Positions 38,777-48,028 are shown, counted from the first letter of the stretch. The stretch is DNA of 64,000 nucleotides from Pseudomonas paralactis (GCF_001439735.1 NZ_JYLN01000014.1:1-64000), one strand, 5' to 3'. Program-made: numbers and translations. Notes: a model not told the origin generated them from the letters alone.

Positions 38777-40171
38777 ATGCACGATCCCCACAGCGAACGC
38801 ATGAGTAGCGGCGAGACCCGAGCGGCAAGCGGTCTGGCCCTGGTGTTCGCCTTCCGTATGCTGGGCATGTTTATGGTGTTGCCGGTGCTGGCGACCTATG
38901 GAATGGATCTCGCAGGCGCGACCCCCGCGTTGATCGGCCTGGCGATTGGTGCCTATGGCCTGACTCAGGCGATTTTTCAGATCCCGTTCGGGATTATTTC
39001 CGACCGCATTGGCCGTCGCCCGGTGATTTATCTTGGCTTGATCGTGTTCGCCCTTGGCAGTGTGCTTGCGGCCCAGTCCGATTCGATCTGGGGCGTGATC
39101 GCCGGACGCATCCTGCAAGGCGCCGGGGCGATTTCCGCCGCGGTGATGGCGTTGTTGTCGGACCTGACCCGCGAACAGCACCGCACCAAGGCCATGGCCA
39201 TGATCGGCATGACCATCGGTCTGTCGTTCGCCGTGGCCATGGTCGTCGGCCCGTTGCTGACCAGTGCTTTTGGCCTGCACGGTTTGTTTCTGGCCACCGG
39301 CGGCCTGGCGCTGGTCGGGATCGTGATCGTAGCCTTTATGGTGCCGCGCTCTACCGGCACGCTGCAGCACCGTGAGTCCGGCGTCGCACGCCAGGCGCTG
39401 CTGCCGACACTCAAGCATCCGGACCTGCTGCGTCTGGATTTGGGTATCTTCGTATTACACGCCATGCTGATGTGCAGCTTCGTCGCCTTGCCTCTGGCCC
39501 TGGTGGAAAAAGCCGGCCTGCCCAAGGAACAGCATTGGTGGGTCTACCTCACCGCGCTGCTGATTTCGTTCTTCGCCATGATCCCGTTCATCATCTATGG
39601 CGAGAAAAAACGCAAAATGAAACGAGTTTTACTCGGCGCCGTCGCGACATTGATGCTCACTGAACTATTCTTCTGGCAGTTCGGCGATAGCCTGCGAGCA
39701 CTGGTCATCGGCACGGTGGTGTTTTTCACCGCGTTCAACCTGCTGGAGGCGTCGCTGCCGTCGCTGATCAGTAAAGTTTCACCGGCCGGCGGCAAGGGTA
39801 CGGCCATGGGGGTATATTCCACCAGCCAGTTCCTCGGCTCGGCGTTAGGCGGCATCATGGGTGGCTGGATGTTCCAGCATGGCGGTTTGTCGGTTGTCTT
39901 CCTCGGATGCGCCGGGCTGGCTGCACTTTGGCTGGTCTTTGCTGTTACCATGCGCGAACCTCCCTACGTCACAAGTCTGCGTTTGCCGCTATCGCCCGAG
40001 GCGATCCGCGAGGCCGGTCTGGTAGAGCGCCTGAAGGCCGTCGTAGGGGTAACGGATGCAGTCGTGGTCGCTGAAGAGGCGGCCATTTACATCAAATTGG
40101 ACACCGAATTATTGGATCGCGCGACGCTTGAGCAACTGGTCAACCCAGTGCCGACAGCGCGCCCAGCCTAG
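38777..40171 (+). CDS. MFS transporter, YajR-like
   Basis: 464 residues, twelve predicted membrane helices (first [19 protein letters not shown]). The motif A loop [13 protein letters not shown] follows helix 2. A soluble C-terminal tail of ~65 residues ([16 protein letters not shown]...) resembles the ferredoxin-like YAM domain of E. coli YajR. The substrate is unknown; proton-driven drug or metabolite efflux is the family-level guess. It ends 9 bp before ssb, so the two may be cotranscribed, as in P. aeruginosa (PA4233-ssb). Confidence 0.9.
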   Translation: MHDPHSERMSSGETRAASGLALVFAFRMLGMFMVLPVLATYGMDLAGATPALIGLAIGAYGLTQAIFQIPFGIISDRIGRRPVIYLGLIVFALGSVLAAQSDSIWGVIAGRILQGAGAISAAVMALLSDLTREQHRTKAMAMIGMTIGLSFAVAMVVGPLLTSAFGLHGLFLATGGLALVGIVIVAFMVPRSTGTLQHRESGVARQALLPTLKHPDLLRLDLGIFVLHAMLMCSFVALPLALVEKAGLPKEQHWWVYLTALLISFFAMIPFIIYGEKKRKMKRVLLGAVATLMLTELFFWQFGDSLRALVIGTVVFFTAFNLLEASLPSLISKVSPAGGKGTAMGVYSTSQFLGSALGGIMGGWMFQHGGLSVVFLGCAGLAALWLVFAVTMREPPYVTSLRLPLSPEAIREAGLVERLKAVVGVTDAVVVAEEAAIYIKLDTELLDRATLEQLVNPVPTARPA

Positions 40172-40180
40172 GAGAACGTT

Positions 40181-40696
40181 ATGGCCCGTGGGGTTAACAA
40201 AGTCATATTGGTCGGTACTTGCGGCCAGGATCCCGAAGTTCGCTACTTGCCTAACGGTAATGCCGTGACCAACCTGAGTCTGGCGACCAGCGAACAGTGG
40301 ACCGACAAGCAGACCGGCCAGAAGGTCGAGAAAACCGAATGGCACCGCGTGTCGATGTTCGGCAAGGTCGCAGAGATCGCCGGTGAATACCTGCGTAAAG
40401 GTTCGCAGGTTTACATCGAAGGCAAGCTGCAAACCCGCGAGTGGGAAAAAGACGGCATCAAGCGTTACACCACCGAAATCGTGGTCGACATGCAAGGCAC
40501 CATGCAACTGCTGGGTGGCCGTCCACAGGGCGACCAACAGGGCCAGGGCGGCATGTCCAACTCGGCACCGCGTGCACCGCAGTCGCGTCCGCAGCCAACC
40601 CAGCAGCCACAGCGTGAGTCGCGCCCGGCGCCACAACAGGCTGCGCCGCAACCGGCTCAGGATTTCGACAGCTTTGATGACGATATTCCGTTCTGA
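40181..40696 (+). CDS. ssb: Single-stranded DNA-binding protein
   Basis: 171 residues. OB fold (1-~112, [19 protein letters not shown]), a long Gln/Pro-rich linker (~120-160, PQPTQQPQ), and the acidic tip [11 protein letters not shown] that recruits replication and repair partners. With uvrA it forms a small DNA-repair neighbourhood. Confidence 0.98.
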   Translation: MARGVNKVILVGTCGQDPEVRYLPNGNAVTNLSLATSEQWTDKQTGQKVEKTEWHRVSMFGKVAEIAGEYLRKGSQVYIEGKLQTREWEKDGIKRYTTEIVVDMQGTMQLLGGRPQGDQQGQGGMSNSAPRAPQSRPQPTQQPQRESRPAPQQAAPQPAQDFDSFDDDIPF

Positions 40697-40721
40697 GGAG
40701 CCGCAGTTTTCAGAACGTAAT

Positions 40722-40765
40722 GCATAAAAAAGCGAAGCCATATTTGGCTTCGCTTTTTTTATGCG
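40722..40765. terminator. Bidirectional terminator between ssb and the gvg-like cluster
   Basis: Near-perfect palindrome with stem AAAAAAGCGAAGCCA / TGGCTTCGCTTTTTT, TATT loop, extended by GCAT/ATGC. It stops ssb from the left and the minus-strand cluster from the right. Confidence 0.95.
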
Positions 40766-40804
40766 CGCAGACTCCTGTGACGCAAAAAAATACAGCGCCG
40801 GAAC

Positions 40805-41416
40805 TCAGCCCGTCTGCTGCAGCAACGGATACAGCGAGATCACCAGCAACGCCGCCATGCCGAAGTTGAACACGCGTAACCAGCGCGGGTTGCGTAGCAC
40901 GTTGCGTAATACACTGCCAAACCCAGCCCAAACCCCCACGCTCGGCGCGTTGATCAGCGCGAAGACCGTCGCGATGATCACCACGTTCATGGTGTAGCCC
41001 TGCAATGGTGTGTAGGTGCTGATTGCACCGATTGCCATCACCCATGCCTTGGGATTGACCCATTGAAACGCCGCCGCGCCCCAGAACCCAAGAGGCTTGC
41101 CCTTGCCTTGGGTGTCTTCGGACGCCGGGCCTGAGCAGGCGATGTTCCACGCCAGGTACAGCAAGTAAGCCGCGCCGGCATAGCGCAGGATCGTATAGAG
41201 CACCGGATAGGCTGTAAACGCCGCGCCCAGTCCAAGCCCCACCGCCAATACCAGCACCAGAAACCCGGAGCTGATGCCGAGGATATGCGGGATGGTGCGC
41301 TGGAAGCCGAAATTAACCCCCGAGGCCAGCAGCATGGCGTTATTGGGGCCCGGGGTGACGGACGTGACAAACGCAAATAAAGCAAACGCCAGCATCAAAT
41401 CAAACGACAAGGACAT
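40805..41416 (-). CDS. gvgK: LysE/RhtB-family amino acid exporter
   Basis: 203 residues, about six membrane helices. The family motif TSVTPGPNNAMLLASG follows the first helix. LysE/RhtB proteins export amino acids and analogues by proton antiport. Start ATG 41416 has AGGAAAA 6 bases upstream. Last of eleven minus-strand genes and one of three LysE paralogues in the cluster. Its likely cargo is the cluster product, a non-proteinogenic amino acid. The symbol is assigned by gene order relative to the P. fluorescens WH6 gvg cluster as I remember it. Confidence 0.85.
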   Translation of the reverse strand: MSLSFDLMLAFALFAFVTSVTPGPNNAMLLASGVNFGFQRTIPHILGISSGFLVLVLAVGLGLGAAFTAYPVLYTILRYAGAAYLLYLAWNIACSGPASEDTQGKGKPLGFWGAAAFQWVNPKAWVMAIGAISTYTPLQGYTMNVVIIATVFALINAPSVGVWAGFGSVLRNVLRNPRWLRVFNFGMAALLVISLYPLLQQTG

Positions 41417-41503
41417 GGGATTTTCCTGGAAACGGGCTTTAGCGCGTTACCTGCCACCCGGGTAGCGCGGGTACAGGTGCACTGTGGCCACGTAAAGTTG
41501 AAG

Positions 41504-42145
41504 TCAGAGCAGCGAGCTGAGAAACCCGATGGCAACCATCGAGTAGAACGCTGCACAAATCAGCCCGAACGACTTACGGGTTCGGGCAAAAAACGGTTCT
41601 GCCGAGTGGGCGGAAAACGCCAGGGCATAGGTGCAGAAAATCAGGAAACCCAACAACGCACAGGCCGCCACCAGCACAAAACTGGCCCAGGCCGGTGCGT
41701 TGACGCTCAGGCCCACGGTGGTCACGGTGAACCAGGTCAAGGCCGCCTTGGGGTTGGTCAGGTGGATGCCCAGCCCCTGTAGATAAAAGCCCAGGTTACG
41801 CGTCTGTTTTGCTCGCGCTTTGGCCACCGTCGTGGCGTTATGCGCCAGCGCACTGCGCACCGACTTCCAGGCCAGGAAGAACAGGTAGCAGGCGCCGAAC
41901 ACCTTCAGCCACAGGATGATCTGGGTGTTGGACATCAGCAGCGCCGACACGCCGGCAGCGGTCATCGCGCCCCAGCACAACGACCCGGAGATAACCCCCG
42001 CCGCCAGCGCCAGGCCCGGCGTACGCCCGTAGTTCAAGGAGGTGTTGGCGATGGCCAGGTTGCCTGGGCCCGGGCTGGCGGTGCCGATCACGTAGACCCC
42101 CAGTGCCGCTGCAAAACTTGAAAACTCAAACATAGGTGCACTCAT
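41504..42145 (-). CDS. gvgJ: LysE-family amino acid exporter
   Basis: 213 residues from ATG 42145 (MSAPMFEFSSFAAALGV); ATG 42133, four codons on, is equally possible and neither has a strong ribosome-binding site. The motif GTASPGPGNLAIANTS and six hydrophobic helices place it in LysE/RhtB, but in a different branch from the gene below it. Probable export of the cluster product or a related amino acid. Separated from the next gene (41416) by 87 bp. Letter assigned by order. Confidence 0.82.
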   Translation of the reverse strand: MSAPMFEFSSFAAALGVYVIGTASPGPGNLAIANTSLNYGRTPGLALAAGVISGSLCWGAMTAAGVSALLMSNTQIILWLKVFGACYLFFLAWKSVRSALAHNATTVAKARAKQTRNLGFYLQGLGIHLTNPKAALTWFTVTTVGLSVNAPAWASFVLVAACALLGFLIFCTYALAFSAHSAEPFFARTRKSFGLICAAFYSMVAIGFLSSLL

Positions 42146-42210
42146 ACCCGTGGCGCCAGCGCGCAGTGAGCACTTCAAGCCAGCGCGGCTTGAAGTGATG
42201 GTCAAAAAAG

Positions 42211-42819
42211 CTACTTGAAGCAACGATGATCCGGCTCCTGGGCGCGAATCTTCTCCATCCAGGGCTTGAGTTCCGATTGCTTGTACAGGCGCTCGCCCCA
42301 ATTCTCCGGTGAGACCGGCAATGGCCGCCCCGGCAGGATGTAGTCGGTGAGCAGGTGAATGAACTGCTGCAGGCAATAGGCACCCACATGCAGGCGCAGC
42401 GAGGAAGCCGTTTCGGCGGGCGCGACGTTGAAGCGCGCCACATCGATGATCTGCCCGCTGTCCACCGAAGGGGCCAGGTGATGACAGGTCGAGCCGTAGG
42501 TTTCATCGTTGTAGTAGATCGCGTAATGCTGACTGCCCAGGCCCCGATATTTAGGGGGCGCCGGGTGCAGGTTGATCGCGCCTTTGCGGGCATTCTTGTA
42601 GATGCTCTGCGGGAAGATGAAGTCGCCACGGTAGGAGATGATCCAGTCGCCTTCCCAATCATCCAGGTGATAAGGGTAGGGATCGCCCGGGTCCCAGCAA
42701 AACACCTCAAGGTTGGAGAACACGGTCTTGGCGAATTCCACACCGTGATCACACCAGTCCATGGTGCACACCGACAGCAGGACTTTGTCCTTGGATGGTT
42801 CGATCGTCTGCATCTTCAT
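42211..42819 (-). CDS. gvgI: Formyltransferase-family protein
   Basis: 202 residues from ATG 42819, behind AGGGAGA. The catalytic pattern of 10-formyltetrahydrofolate-dependent formyltransferases is present: Asn83 and His85 in NLHPAPPKYRG and Asp120 in LAPSVDSGQII. It is too short for, and lacks the C-terminal tRNA-binding domain of, methionyl-tRNA formyltransferase, so a small-molecule acceptor is likely. In a pathway to 4-formylaminooxyvinylglycine it is the obvious donor of the N-formyl group (inference). Located between the aminotransferase and two exporters. Confidence 0.87.
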   Translation of the reverse strand: MKMQTIEPSKDKVLLSVCTMDWCDHGVEFAKTVFSNLEVFCWDPGDPYPYHLDDWEGDWIISYRGDFIFPQSIYKNARKGAINLHPAPPKYRGLGSQHYAIYYNDETYGSTCHHLAPSVDSGQIIDVARFNVAPAETASSLRLHVGAYCLQQFIHLLTDYILPGRPLPVSPENWGERLYKQSELKPWMEKIRAQEPDHRCFK

Positions 42820-42879
42820 TTCTCCCTTTCCAGCGAATGTGGGTGACAACGACCGTCCCCCGGTAAGCCCGCTCGATCG

Positions 42880-44199
42880 TTAGTACGCGACAGCCCTGAC
42901 CACTGCACTGAAGCGCTCGACCATTTGCCCCAGCTCACCTTCGCTGGTGATAAACGGCGGTGCGAACAGCACATGATTGCCTTGTGTGCCTTGCACTGTG
43001 CCGCTGCCGGGATAAATCAGCAGGCCGCGTTGCAGCGCCTCTTGCTTGAGGGCCGCGGCATACGCGCCGCCGCTCCTGAACGGGGCCTTGGTGGCTCGGC
43101 TCTCGACAAACTCGACGCCCACGAACAATCCGCGCCCGCGCACATCGCCGACAATATCCAGGTCAGCCAGGCTTTCCCTGAGCCAGGCGCGTAGTTGCTC
43201 ACCGCGTTGGCGCACTTGTTTCAGCAGATCTTCTTCGACGATGACTTGCTGCACTTCCAGGGCAATGGCACAGGCCAGCGGGTGGTTGACATGGGTTTGG
43301 CCGTTGCCCAGCACACCCGAGCCACGGGCCATCACTGAATGTATCCGGTCACTGATCAACAACGCCGAGATCGGCATATAGCCCGCCGCCAGGCCTTTGC
43401 CGACCGCAACCATGTCCGGCACGATGCCGTCGTCGGCATAGGCGAACAGCTGCCCGGTACGCCCCATGCCGGCCATCACCTCATCGAGGATCAGCAGCAC
43501 GTCGTGACGCTCGCACACCGCTTTGATCTTGCGAAAATAACCGGGCACCGCAGGCACCGCGCCGTTGGTGGAGCCCACCACGGTCTCGGCAAAAAACGCG
43601 GCTACATTTTCACTGCCCAGGCTACGAATCCTGGCGTCCAGCTCATCGGCCAGGCGCGTGGCGTACTGCTCCTGGCTCTCGTCGGGCTGTTGATCACGAT
43701 AGGCGTAGCAGGGCGAGACGAACTCGGCGGGTGCAAACAGTCGACCGAACACCGACTGGCGCTGCGGGTTGCCGGAGATGCTCAAAGTACCCAGCGTGCT
43801 GCCGTGATAGCTCTGTTGGCGGGAGATGAACACTGACTTGTCGGGCAAGCCGCGCTCGCACTGGTACTGGTAAGCGATTTTCATCGCCAGCTCCATCACC
43901 TCCGAGCCGCCGGACAGGAACTGCGCACGCGCCAGGCCGCCACTGGCTGCCACCAGGCGCTCGGCGAGCTCCTCGGCGGCAGCGGTGGTGAAGCTGCCCG
44001 CATGGGCCCAGGCCAGTTTCTTCGCTTCGCGCTCCAATGCTGCGGCGATGCGCGGATGCCCGTGGCCCAGGCTCGACACTGCGACACCGCCGCAGGTGTC
44101 CAGGTAGCGTTTGCCGGTTGCATCCTCAAGCCAAACCCCGCTCCCGCCGACCGCCAGGATCGGTGAGCTGTTGAGGTTTTTATAGATCACTTTTGACAT
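42880..44199 (-). CDS. gvgH: Class III aminotransferase
   Basis: 439 residues, full-length fold-type I PLP enzyme of class III. Phosphate-binding SGGSE (96-100), Asp239 (LILDEVMAGMGRTG) that pairs with the PLP nitrogen, and Schiff-base Lys268 (VAVGKGLAAGYMP) are all present. Relatives act on omega-amino or 2-oxo acid groups. GAGGA precedes the ATG. In the cluster it could set or remove an amino group on the vinylglycine precursor, or catalyse a PLP-dependent elimination; the substrate cannot be read from sequence. Confidence 0.88.
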   Translation of the reverse strand: MSKVIYKNLNSSPILAVGGSGVWLEDATGKRYLDTCGGVAVSSLGHGHPRIAAALEREAKKLAWAHAGSFTTAAAEELAERLVAASGGLARAQFLSGGSEVMELAMKIAYQYQCERGLPDKSVFISRQQSYHGSTLGTLSISGNPQRQSVFGRLFAPAEFVSPCYAYRDQQPDESQEQYATRLADELDARIRSLGSENVAAFFAETVVGSTNGAVPAVPGYFRKIKAVCERHDVLLILDEVMAGMGRTGQLFAYADDGIVPDMVAVGKGLAAGYMPISALLISDRIHSVMARGSGVLGNGQTHVNHPLACAIALEVQQVIVEEDLLKQVRQRGEQLRAWLRESLADLDIVGDVRGRGLFVGVEFVESRATKAPFRSGGAYAAALKQEALQRGLLIYPGSGTVQGTQGNHVLFAPPFITSEGELGQMVERFSAVVRAVAY

Positions 44200-44225
44200 G
44201 GACGCAGTTCCTCAGGCGATGGGCG

Positions 44226-44369
44226 TTAGCGTTTACTCACAGCGTGATCCCAAGCCGTCGGAGCCTGATGAAAGCGCCGCCCGAAACGTGAGGAATGGAA
44301 CACCGAACGCGTCAGCCCGATGGGCAGCAACACGACGATAAACATCAGAAACGCAAGAAATCTCAGCAC
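44226..44369 (-). CDS. gvgG: 47-residue small membrane peptide of the cluster
   Basis: A 144-bp ORF with GTG start at 44369 and GGAG 8 bases upstream. The product begins MLRFLAFLMFIVVLLPIG, a single hydrophobic helix, followed by a basic, His-containing tail ending DHAVSKR. It fills the 201-bp gap between the aminotransferase and carbamoyltransferase genes. The published WH6 FVG cluster was reported to need two ORFs under 150 nt, and this ORF fits one of them. Function unknown: possibly a membrane tether or transporter accessory. Confidence 0.72.
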   Translation of the reverse strand: MLRFLAFLMFIVVLLPIGLTRSVFHSSRFGRRFHQAPTAWDHAVSKR

Positions 44370-44400
44370 GGTAAAAGCTCCATTGAGTTAAAGGTAAGGG

Positions 44401-46242
44401 TCAATCCAGCGGGATCTCGCTGCGCCAATCCACAGCCTCGACGAAGGCCGGTTGGCCGGGGCGCTCCAGCACGTAACGGCCCAAAACCAGTACGTCCATT
44501 TCGGTGCGCATGAAGCAGGCGTACGCTTCCTCGGGCTTGCACACGATCGGCTCACCGCGCACGTTGAACGAGGTGTTAACCAGCACCGAGCAGCCCGTGC
44601 GCTCCTTGAAACTGCGCAGCAGGTAGGTGAACGGTGCGTTGTTTTCCTCGGTCACCGTTTGCACCCGTGCCGACAGGTCGACGTGGGTCACCGCCGGCAA
44701 TTGCGAGCGAATGTTGTTGATGCTGCCCAGGCCGCGCTCCGGGCCGCCTTCTTGCCGCGACTGCTGGGATTTGATCGAGTCGGTGACCGGCGCGACCATC
44801 AGCATGTAAGGGCTTTTTTCGCAGATGTCGAAATAGTTACCGGCGTCCTCGGCCAGCACGGCCGGGGCAAACGGGCGGAACGACTCGCGGTATTTGATCT
44901 TCAGGTTCATGGTGCGCTGCATCTCTGGGTTGCGCGCATCACCCAGAATGGAACGCGCGCCCAGGGCCCGTGGGCCAAACTCCATGCGGCCCTGGAACCA
45001 ACCCACCACCGCGCCCTCGGCCAGGCGACTGGCAACCTGGTCATACAAACCGGCGTCGTCATAGCGGGTGAAGGGGTAGTGGTTTTCCAGCAGAAACCGG
45101 GCGATTTCTTCGTCGCCAAAGCCCGGGCCCAGCAGGCTGCCGCTCATGGCATCAGACTTGCCACCTTCCAGGTGCGGGCGCCCGCTGTGCTTGACGGCAA
45201 AGTCCAGCGCCGCCCCCAGGGCGCAACCGGCATCACCGGCCGCCGGCTGAATCCAGATCGAATCAAAACGCCCCGAGCGGCTGAGCACGCCGTTGGCCAC
45301 GCAGTTCAAGGCCACGCCACCGGCCAGGCACAGATTGCGCTCGCCGGTCTGTTTGACCGCGGCAGTGGCCAGGCCCAGCACCACTTCCTCGGTGACTTTT
45401 TGAATCGACGCGGCCAGGTCGCACTCGCGCTGTGAGATCGGGCTTTCGGGTTGTCGGATCGGCCCGCCGAACAGTTCTTCAAACGCTTCGCCGACCATGC
45501 GCTCACCGCGCAGGTACTCGAAGTACTTCATGTTCAGGGTGAACGAACCGTCCTCGCGGATATTGATCAGCTCGTCGCGAATCTTGTCGGCATAGATCGG
45601 TCGGCCGTAGGGCGCCAGGCCCATCAGTTTGTATTCCCCGGAGTCGACCTTGAACCCGCAATAGTAGGTCATGGCCGAATACAGCAAACCCACGGAATGA
45701 GGGTAGGAAATCGAGTTTTTCAGCTCAAGGCTGGAGCCCTGACCGTGCCAGATGGTGGTCGAATGCCATTCGCCGATGCCGTCGATGCACAATACCGCCG
45801 CGTTCTTGAACGGTGACGGGTAAAACGCCGCCGCCGCGTGGGAACGGTGATGCTGGGAGGCCTGGGTGCGTGGCGCCTTGCCCCGGCCCAGAATGTCCAA
45901 TTGCTCGTCGACGAACTTAAGCACGTTCCACTTCCAGCGAATCCATTCTGGCATCGCATTGATGAACGTACGTGCGCCGCCGATACCACCGCTGGCAAAC
46001 GACGAAATCACCCGAGAGAATTTTTCCTGGGGGTCTTCGTAGTAAACCACCGCCTGCAGGTCATCCAGGCTGATGCCCTCGGCGTCCAGGCAATAGGCAA
46101 TCGCCTGGGCCGGGAACGCCGGGTCGTGGCGCACGCGGGTGAAGCGCTCTTCCTGGGCGGCAGCGACGGGCACGCCGTCCTTGACCAGGGCGGCAGCACT
46201 GTCGTGGTAGAAGGCAGAAATCCCTAAAACATAATTAGCCAT
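44401..46242 (-). CDS. gvgF: NodU/TobZ-type carbamoyltransferase
   Basis: 613 residues. The N-terminal Kae1-like half begins VLGISAFYHDSAAALV with a metal-site HHRSH (131-135) and LCIDGIGEW. The C-terminal half contains the conserved block ARSILGDARNPEMQRTMN and ends near LVNTSFNVRGEPIV. The family makes carbamoyl-adenylate from carbamoyl phosphate and ATP and moves the carbamoyl group to a hydroxyl (or amine). In this cluster O-carbamoylation could create a leaving group for forming the vinyl bond, or activate the substrate transiently (inference). Confidence 0.9.
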   Translation of the reverse strand: MANYVLGISAFYHDSAAALVKDGVPVAAAQEERFTRVRHDPAFPAQAIAYCLDAEGISLDDLQAVVYYEDPQEKFSRVISSFASGGIGGARTFINAMPEWIRWKWNVLKFVDEQLDILGRGKAPRTQASQHHRSHAAAAFYPSPFKNAAVLCIDGIGEWHSTTIWHGQGSSLELKNSISYPHSVGLLYSAMTYYCGFKVDSGEYKLMGLAPYGRPIYADKIRDELINIREDGSFTLNMKYFEYLRGERMVGEAFEELFGGPIRQPESPISQRECDLAASIQKVTEEVVLGLATAAVKQTGERNLCLAGGVALNCVANGVLSRSGRFDSIWIQPAAGDAGCALGAALDFAVKHSGRPHLEGGKSDAMSGSLLGPGFGDEEIARFLLENHYPFTRYDDAGLYDQVASRLAEGAVVGWFQGRMEFGPRALGARSILGDARNPEMQRTMNLKIKYRESFRPFAPAVLAEDAGNYFDICEKSPYMLMVAPVTDSIKSQQSRQEGGPERGLGSINNIRSQLPAVTHVDLSARVQTVTEENNAPFTYLLRSFKERTGCSVLVNTSFNVRGEPIVCKPEEAYACFMRTEMDVLVLGRYVLERPGQPAFVEAVDWRSEIPLD

Positions 46243-46330
46243 TTAACTGTGCATCCTCGTCACATTTCGCCAATCCATGGAGTCGCCCGCCAATCGAACT
46301 GCTGGCGTGTGGGCAACCTTTCTCTGCGTA

Positions 46331-46960
46331 TCAAGACCACCATTGCGCGAATGGCAGGCTTCGTAGAACCGGGATCAAAGACACCACGAGCACCAGGCTC
46401 ATGGTGATATTGAACGCCTTCAAACGTTGCGGCTGGGTCAGGAAGCGCCGCAGGTACTGCCCGAAAAACACCCAAACCATCGAACACGGTGAACCGAATA
46501 CAAAAAACAGCAGCGCAATCAGAAACACCTGCACCGTGTATGAGCCCAGGGGCGAGGTGTAGGCCAGCACTGCGCCCACCGCCATCACCCAGGCTTTGGG
46601 GTTGACCCACTGAAACAGTGCCGCGGCGGTGAACCCCAAAGGCTTGCCTGATTGGTCACCCAGGTCGGTGGTGGGGGCACTGGCAATCTGATACGCCAGG
46701 AATAACAAGTACAAAGCGCCGACCACCTGCAAGCCATCATGCAACCACGGGTACTGGCGGAACACCGCCCCGGCCCCCAACCCGACTGCCACCAGCATCA
46801 GCGGAAAACCGATGTTGATACCCGCCACATGGCGCAGGGTACGGCCAATGCCGAAATTGGCGCCGGACGACATCAACATCACGTTGTTCGGGCCTGGCGT
46901 GACGCAGGTAGCGATCACGAACAGCACGATCGAGTAGTAATCCAGTGCCTGCATGGTCAT
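46331..46960 (-). CDS. gvgE: LysE-family amino acid exporter
   Basis: 209 residues from ATG 46960, 7 bp after the amidinotransferase stop. Motif TCVTPGPNNVMLMSSG and six helices. It is closer in sequence to the distal exporter at 40805 than to that at 41504 (shared PGPNN-x-ML, WVNPKAWVMA). Directly coupled to the amidinotransferase gene, so it may serve that enzyme's product. An 88-bp gap with no clear structure separates it from the carbamoyltransferase gene. Confidence 0.85.
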   Translation of the reverse strand: MTMQALDYYSIVLFVIATCVTPGPNNVMLMSSGANFGIGRTLRHVAGINIGFPLMLVAVGLGAGAVFRQYPWLHDGLQVVGALYLLFLAYQIASAPTTDLGDQSGKPLGFTAAALFQWVNPKAWVMAVGAVLAYTSPLGSYTVQVFLIALLFFVFGSPCSMVWVFFGQYLRRFLTQPQRLKAFNITMSLVLVVSLIPVLRSLPFAQWWS

Positions 46961-46967
46961 GCCCTGC

Positions 46968-48011
46968 TCAACGGTAATCTTCCAGCGTGCCCTGTCGACG
47001 AATGTCCACGGACACACAATGGAAACCGCCGCTCAAACTGCGCGCGTGGCGCATCTTCAGCGGTGCCACATCGATGCCGTGTTTTTCCAGTGCGCGAATC
47101 AGCGGGACTTGCTGGTCATTGATCACCGCCAGCGACGGGTTGACCATGATGAAGTTCATGCCCTGCCAAATAGAGGCACGCGGGTACGACCAGCAGTAAC
47201 CGGTGTCCACCATGTCGGGGGCCCAGATGATGTCCCAGTGTTTGAACACTTCGGGTACCTGATCCTTGCCGATGCGCTCGGGGTTCAACACCACCAGCCC
47301 CGGGCGCACCAGGGTGATGGTGGTGTCCAGGTGCGTACCGTCGTAGAACCCGCTGAGGGCGTGCACGCGATATTGGTCGCCCAGCACGCGCTTGAGCCAC
47401 TCGTAGCCCATGCGATTGCCGCTGCGTGAGACCAGGTAAAGAATGTCGCGGCCCATGCGCAGCACGTTGGCGGCATCGAAAATCGGCTCATCGTTGGCGA
47501 TGATCGAGCCTTCACGGGGGTTGACCCGGTAGGTGCTGTCGGGCAGTTCCGGCTTGGGCGCAGAAATCCAGTTGGCGCCGCTGGCGAAGTACGCCTGCAG
47601 GTGTTCGCGGTAGGCAAAAGGTTCGAAGTAACGGCTGCGCAAGGCCATCGGCGCTTCAATGATGGTTTTGCCGATCGGCAGCAGCACATCCCTTGGGCAG
47701 TAGTTGTATTCGCCGTCGGTTTTCCAGTCGCTGGTGCCGAACAGTGCCGCGTGATAAGTCTCTTTGGGCCGGCGCACGGTCACGCCATGGCCGACCAGGA
47801 ACGCGGCAAAGGCGTCCAGGTCTTCCTGTGCTTCTTCAACCAGTTGTTCGGGGTAAGGTCCTGACGGAATCTCATTGGGCGAGTCGTGGTGCTCGCTGTA
47901 GTCGAGGGCGAACAGGCCCTTGTCCGGCCGCGGCACGCGTGCGCCATGGGCGATACCCACGATCATTTCCTCGAGGGGGTCCCATTCGTTATGCACTTCT
48001 ACCAAAGACAT
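46968..48011 (-). CDS. gvgD: Amidinotransferase (glycine/inosamine amidinotransferase family)
   Basis: 347 residues from ATG 48011, behind GAGGAGC. The guanidine-group transferase triad is present: Asp179 (EPIFDAANVLR), His227 (YDGTHLDTT) and nucleophile Cys332 (GGFHCVSVDIRR). Relatives move the amidino group of arginine to an amine (glycine, scyllo-inosamine, lysine, 4-aminobutyrate). No amidino group is needed in FVG itself, so it may make a side product or intermediate. I recall that two central genes of the WH6 cluster are dispensable for FVG; this gene and the neighbouring exporter are the natural candidates. A frame extension upstream overlaps the oxygenase gene and is rejected. Confidence 0.88.
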   Translation of the reverse strand: MSLVEVHNEWDPLEEMIVGIAHGARVPRPDKGLFALDYSEHHDSPNEIPSGPYPEQLVEEAQEDLDAFAAFLVGHGVTVRRPKETYHAALFGTSDWKTDGEYNYCPRDVLLPIGKTIIEAPMALRSRYFEPFAYREHLQAYFASGANWISAPKPELPDSTYRVNPREGSIIANDEPIFDAANVLRMGRDILYLVSRSGNRMGYEWLKRVLGDQYRVHALSGFYDGTHLDTTITLVRPGLVVLNPERIGKDQVPEVFKHWDIIWAPDMVDTGYCWSYPRASIWQGMNFIMVNPSLAVINDQQVPLIRALEKHGIDVAPLKMRHARSLSGGFHCVSVDIRRQGTLEDYR

Positions 48012-48028
48012 AATTGCTCCTCGTGGCG

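Noticed and set aside
38599-38868. 90-residue N-terminal extension of UvrA
   Set aside because: Not homologous to UvrA, and it covers the promoter and LexA-like site. TTG 38598 gives the conserved N terminus.
46260-46610. 116-codon minus-strand frame over the end of the LysE gene and the following gap
   Set aside because: Out-of-frame shadow of the exporter; the translation is not membrane-like and no start signal is visible.
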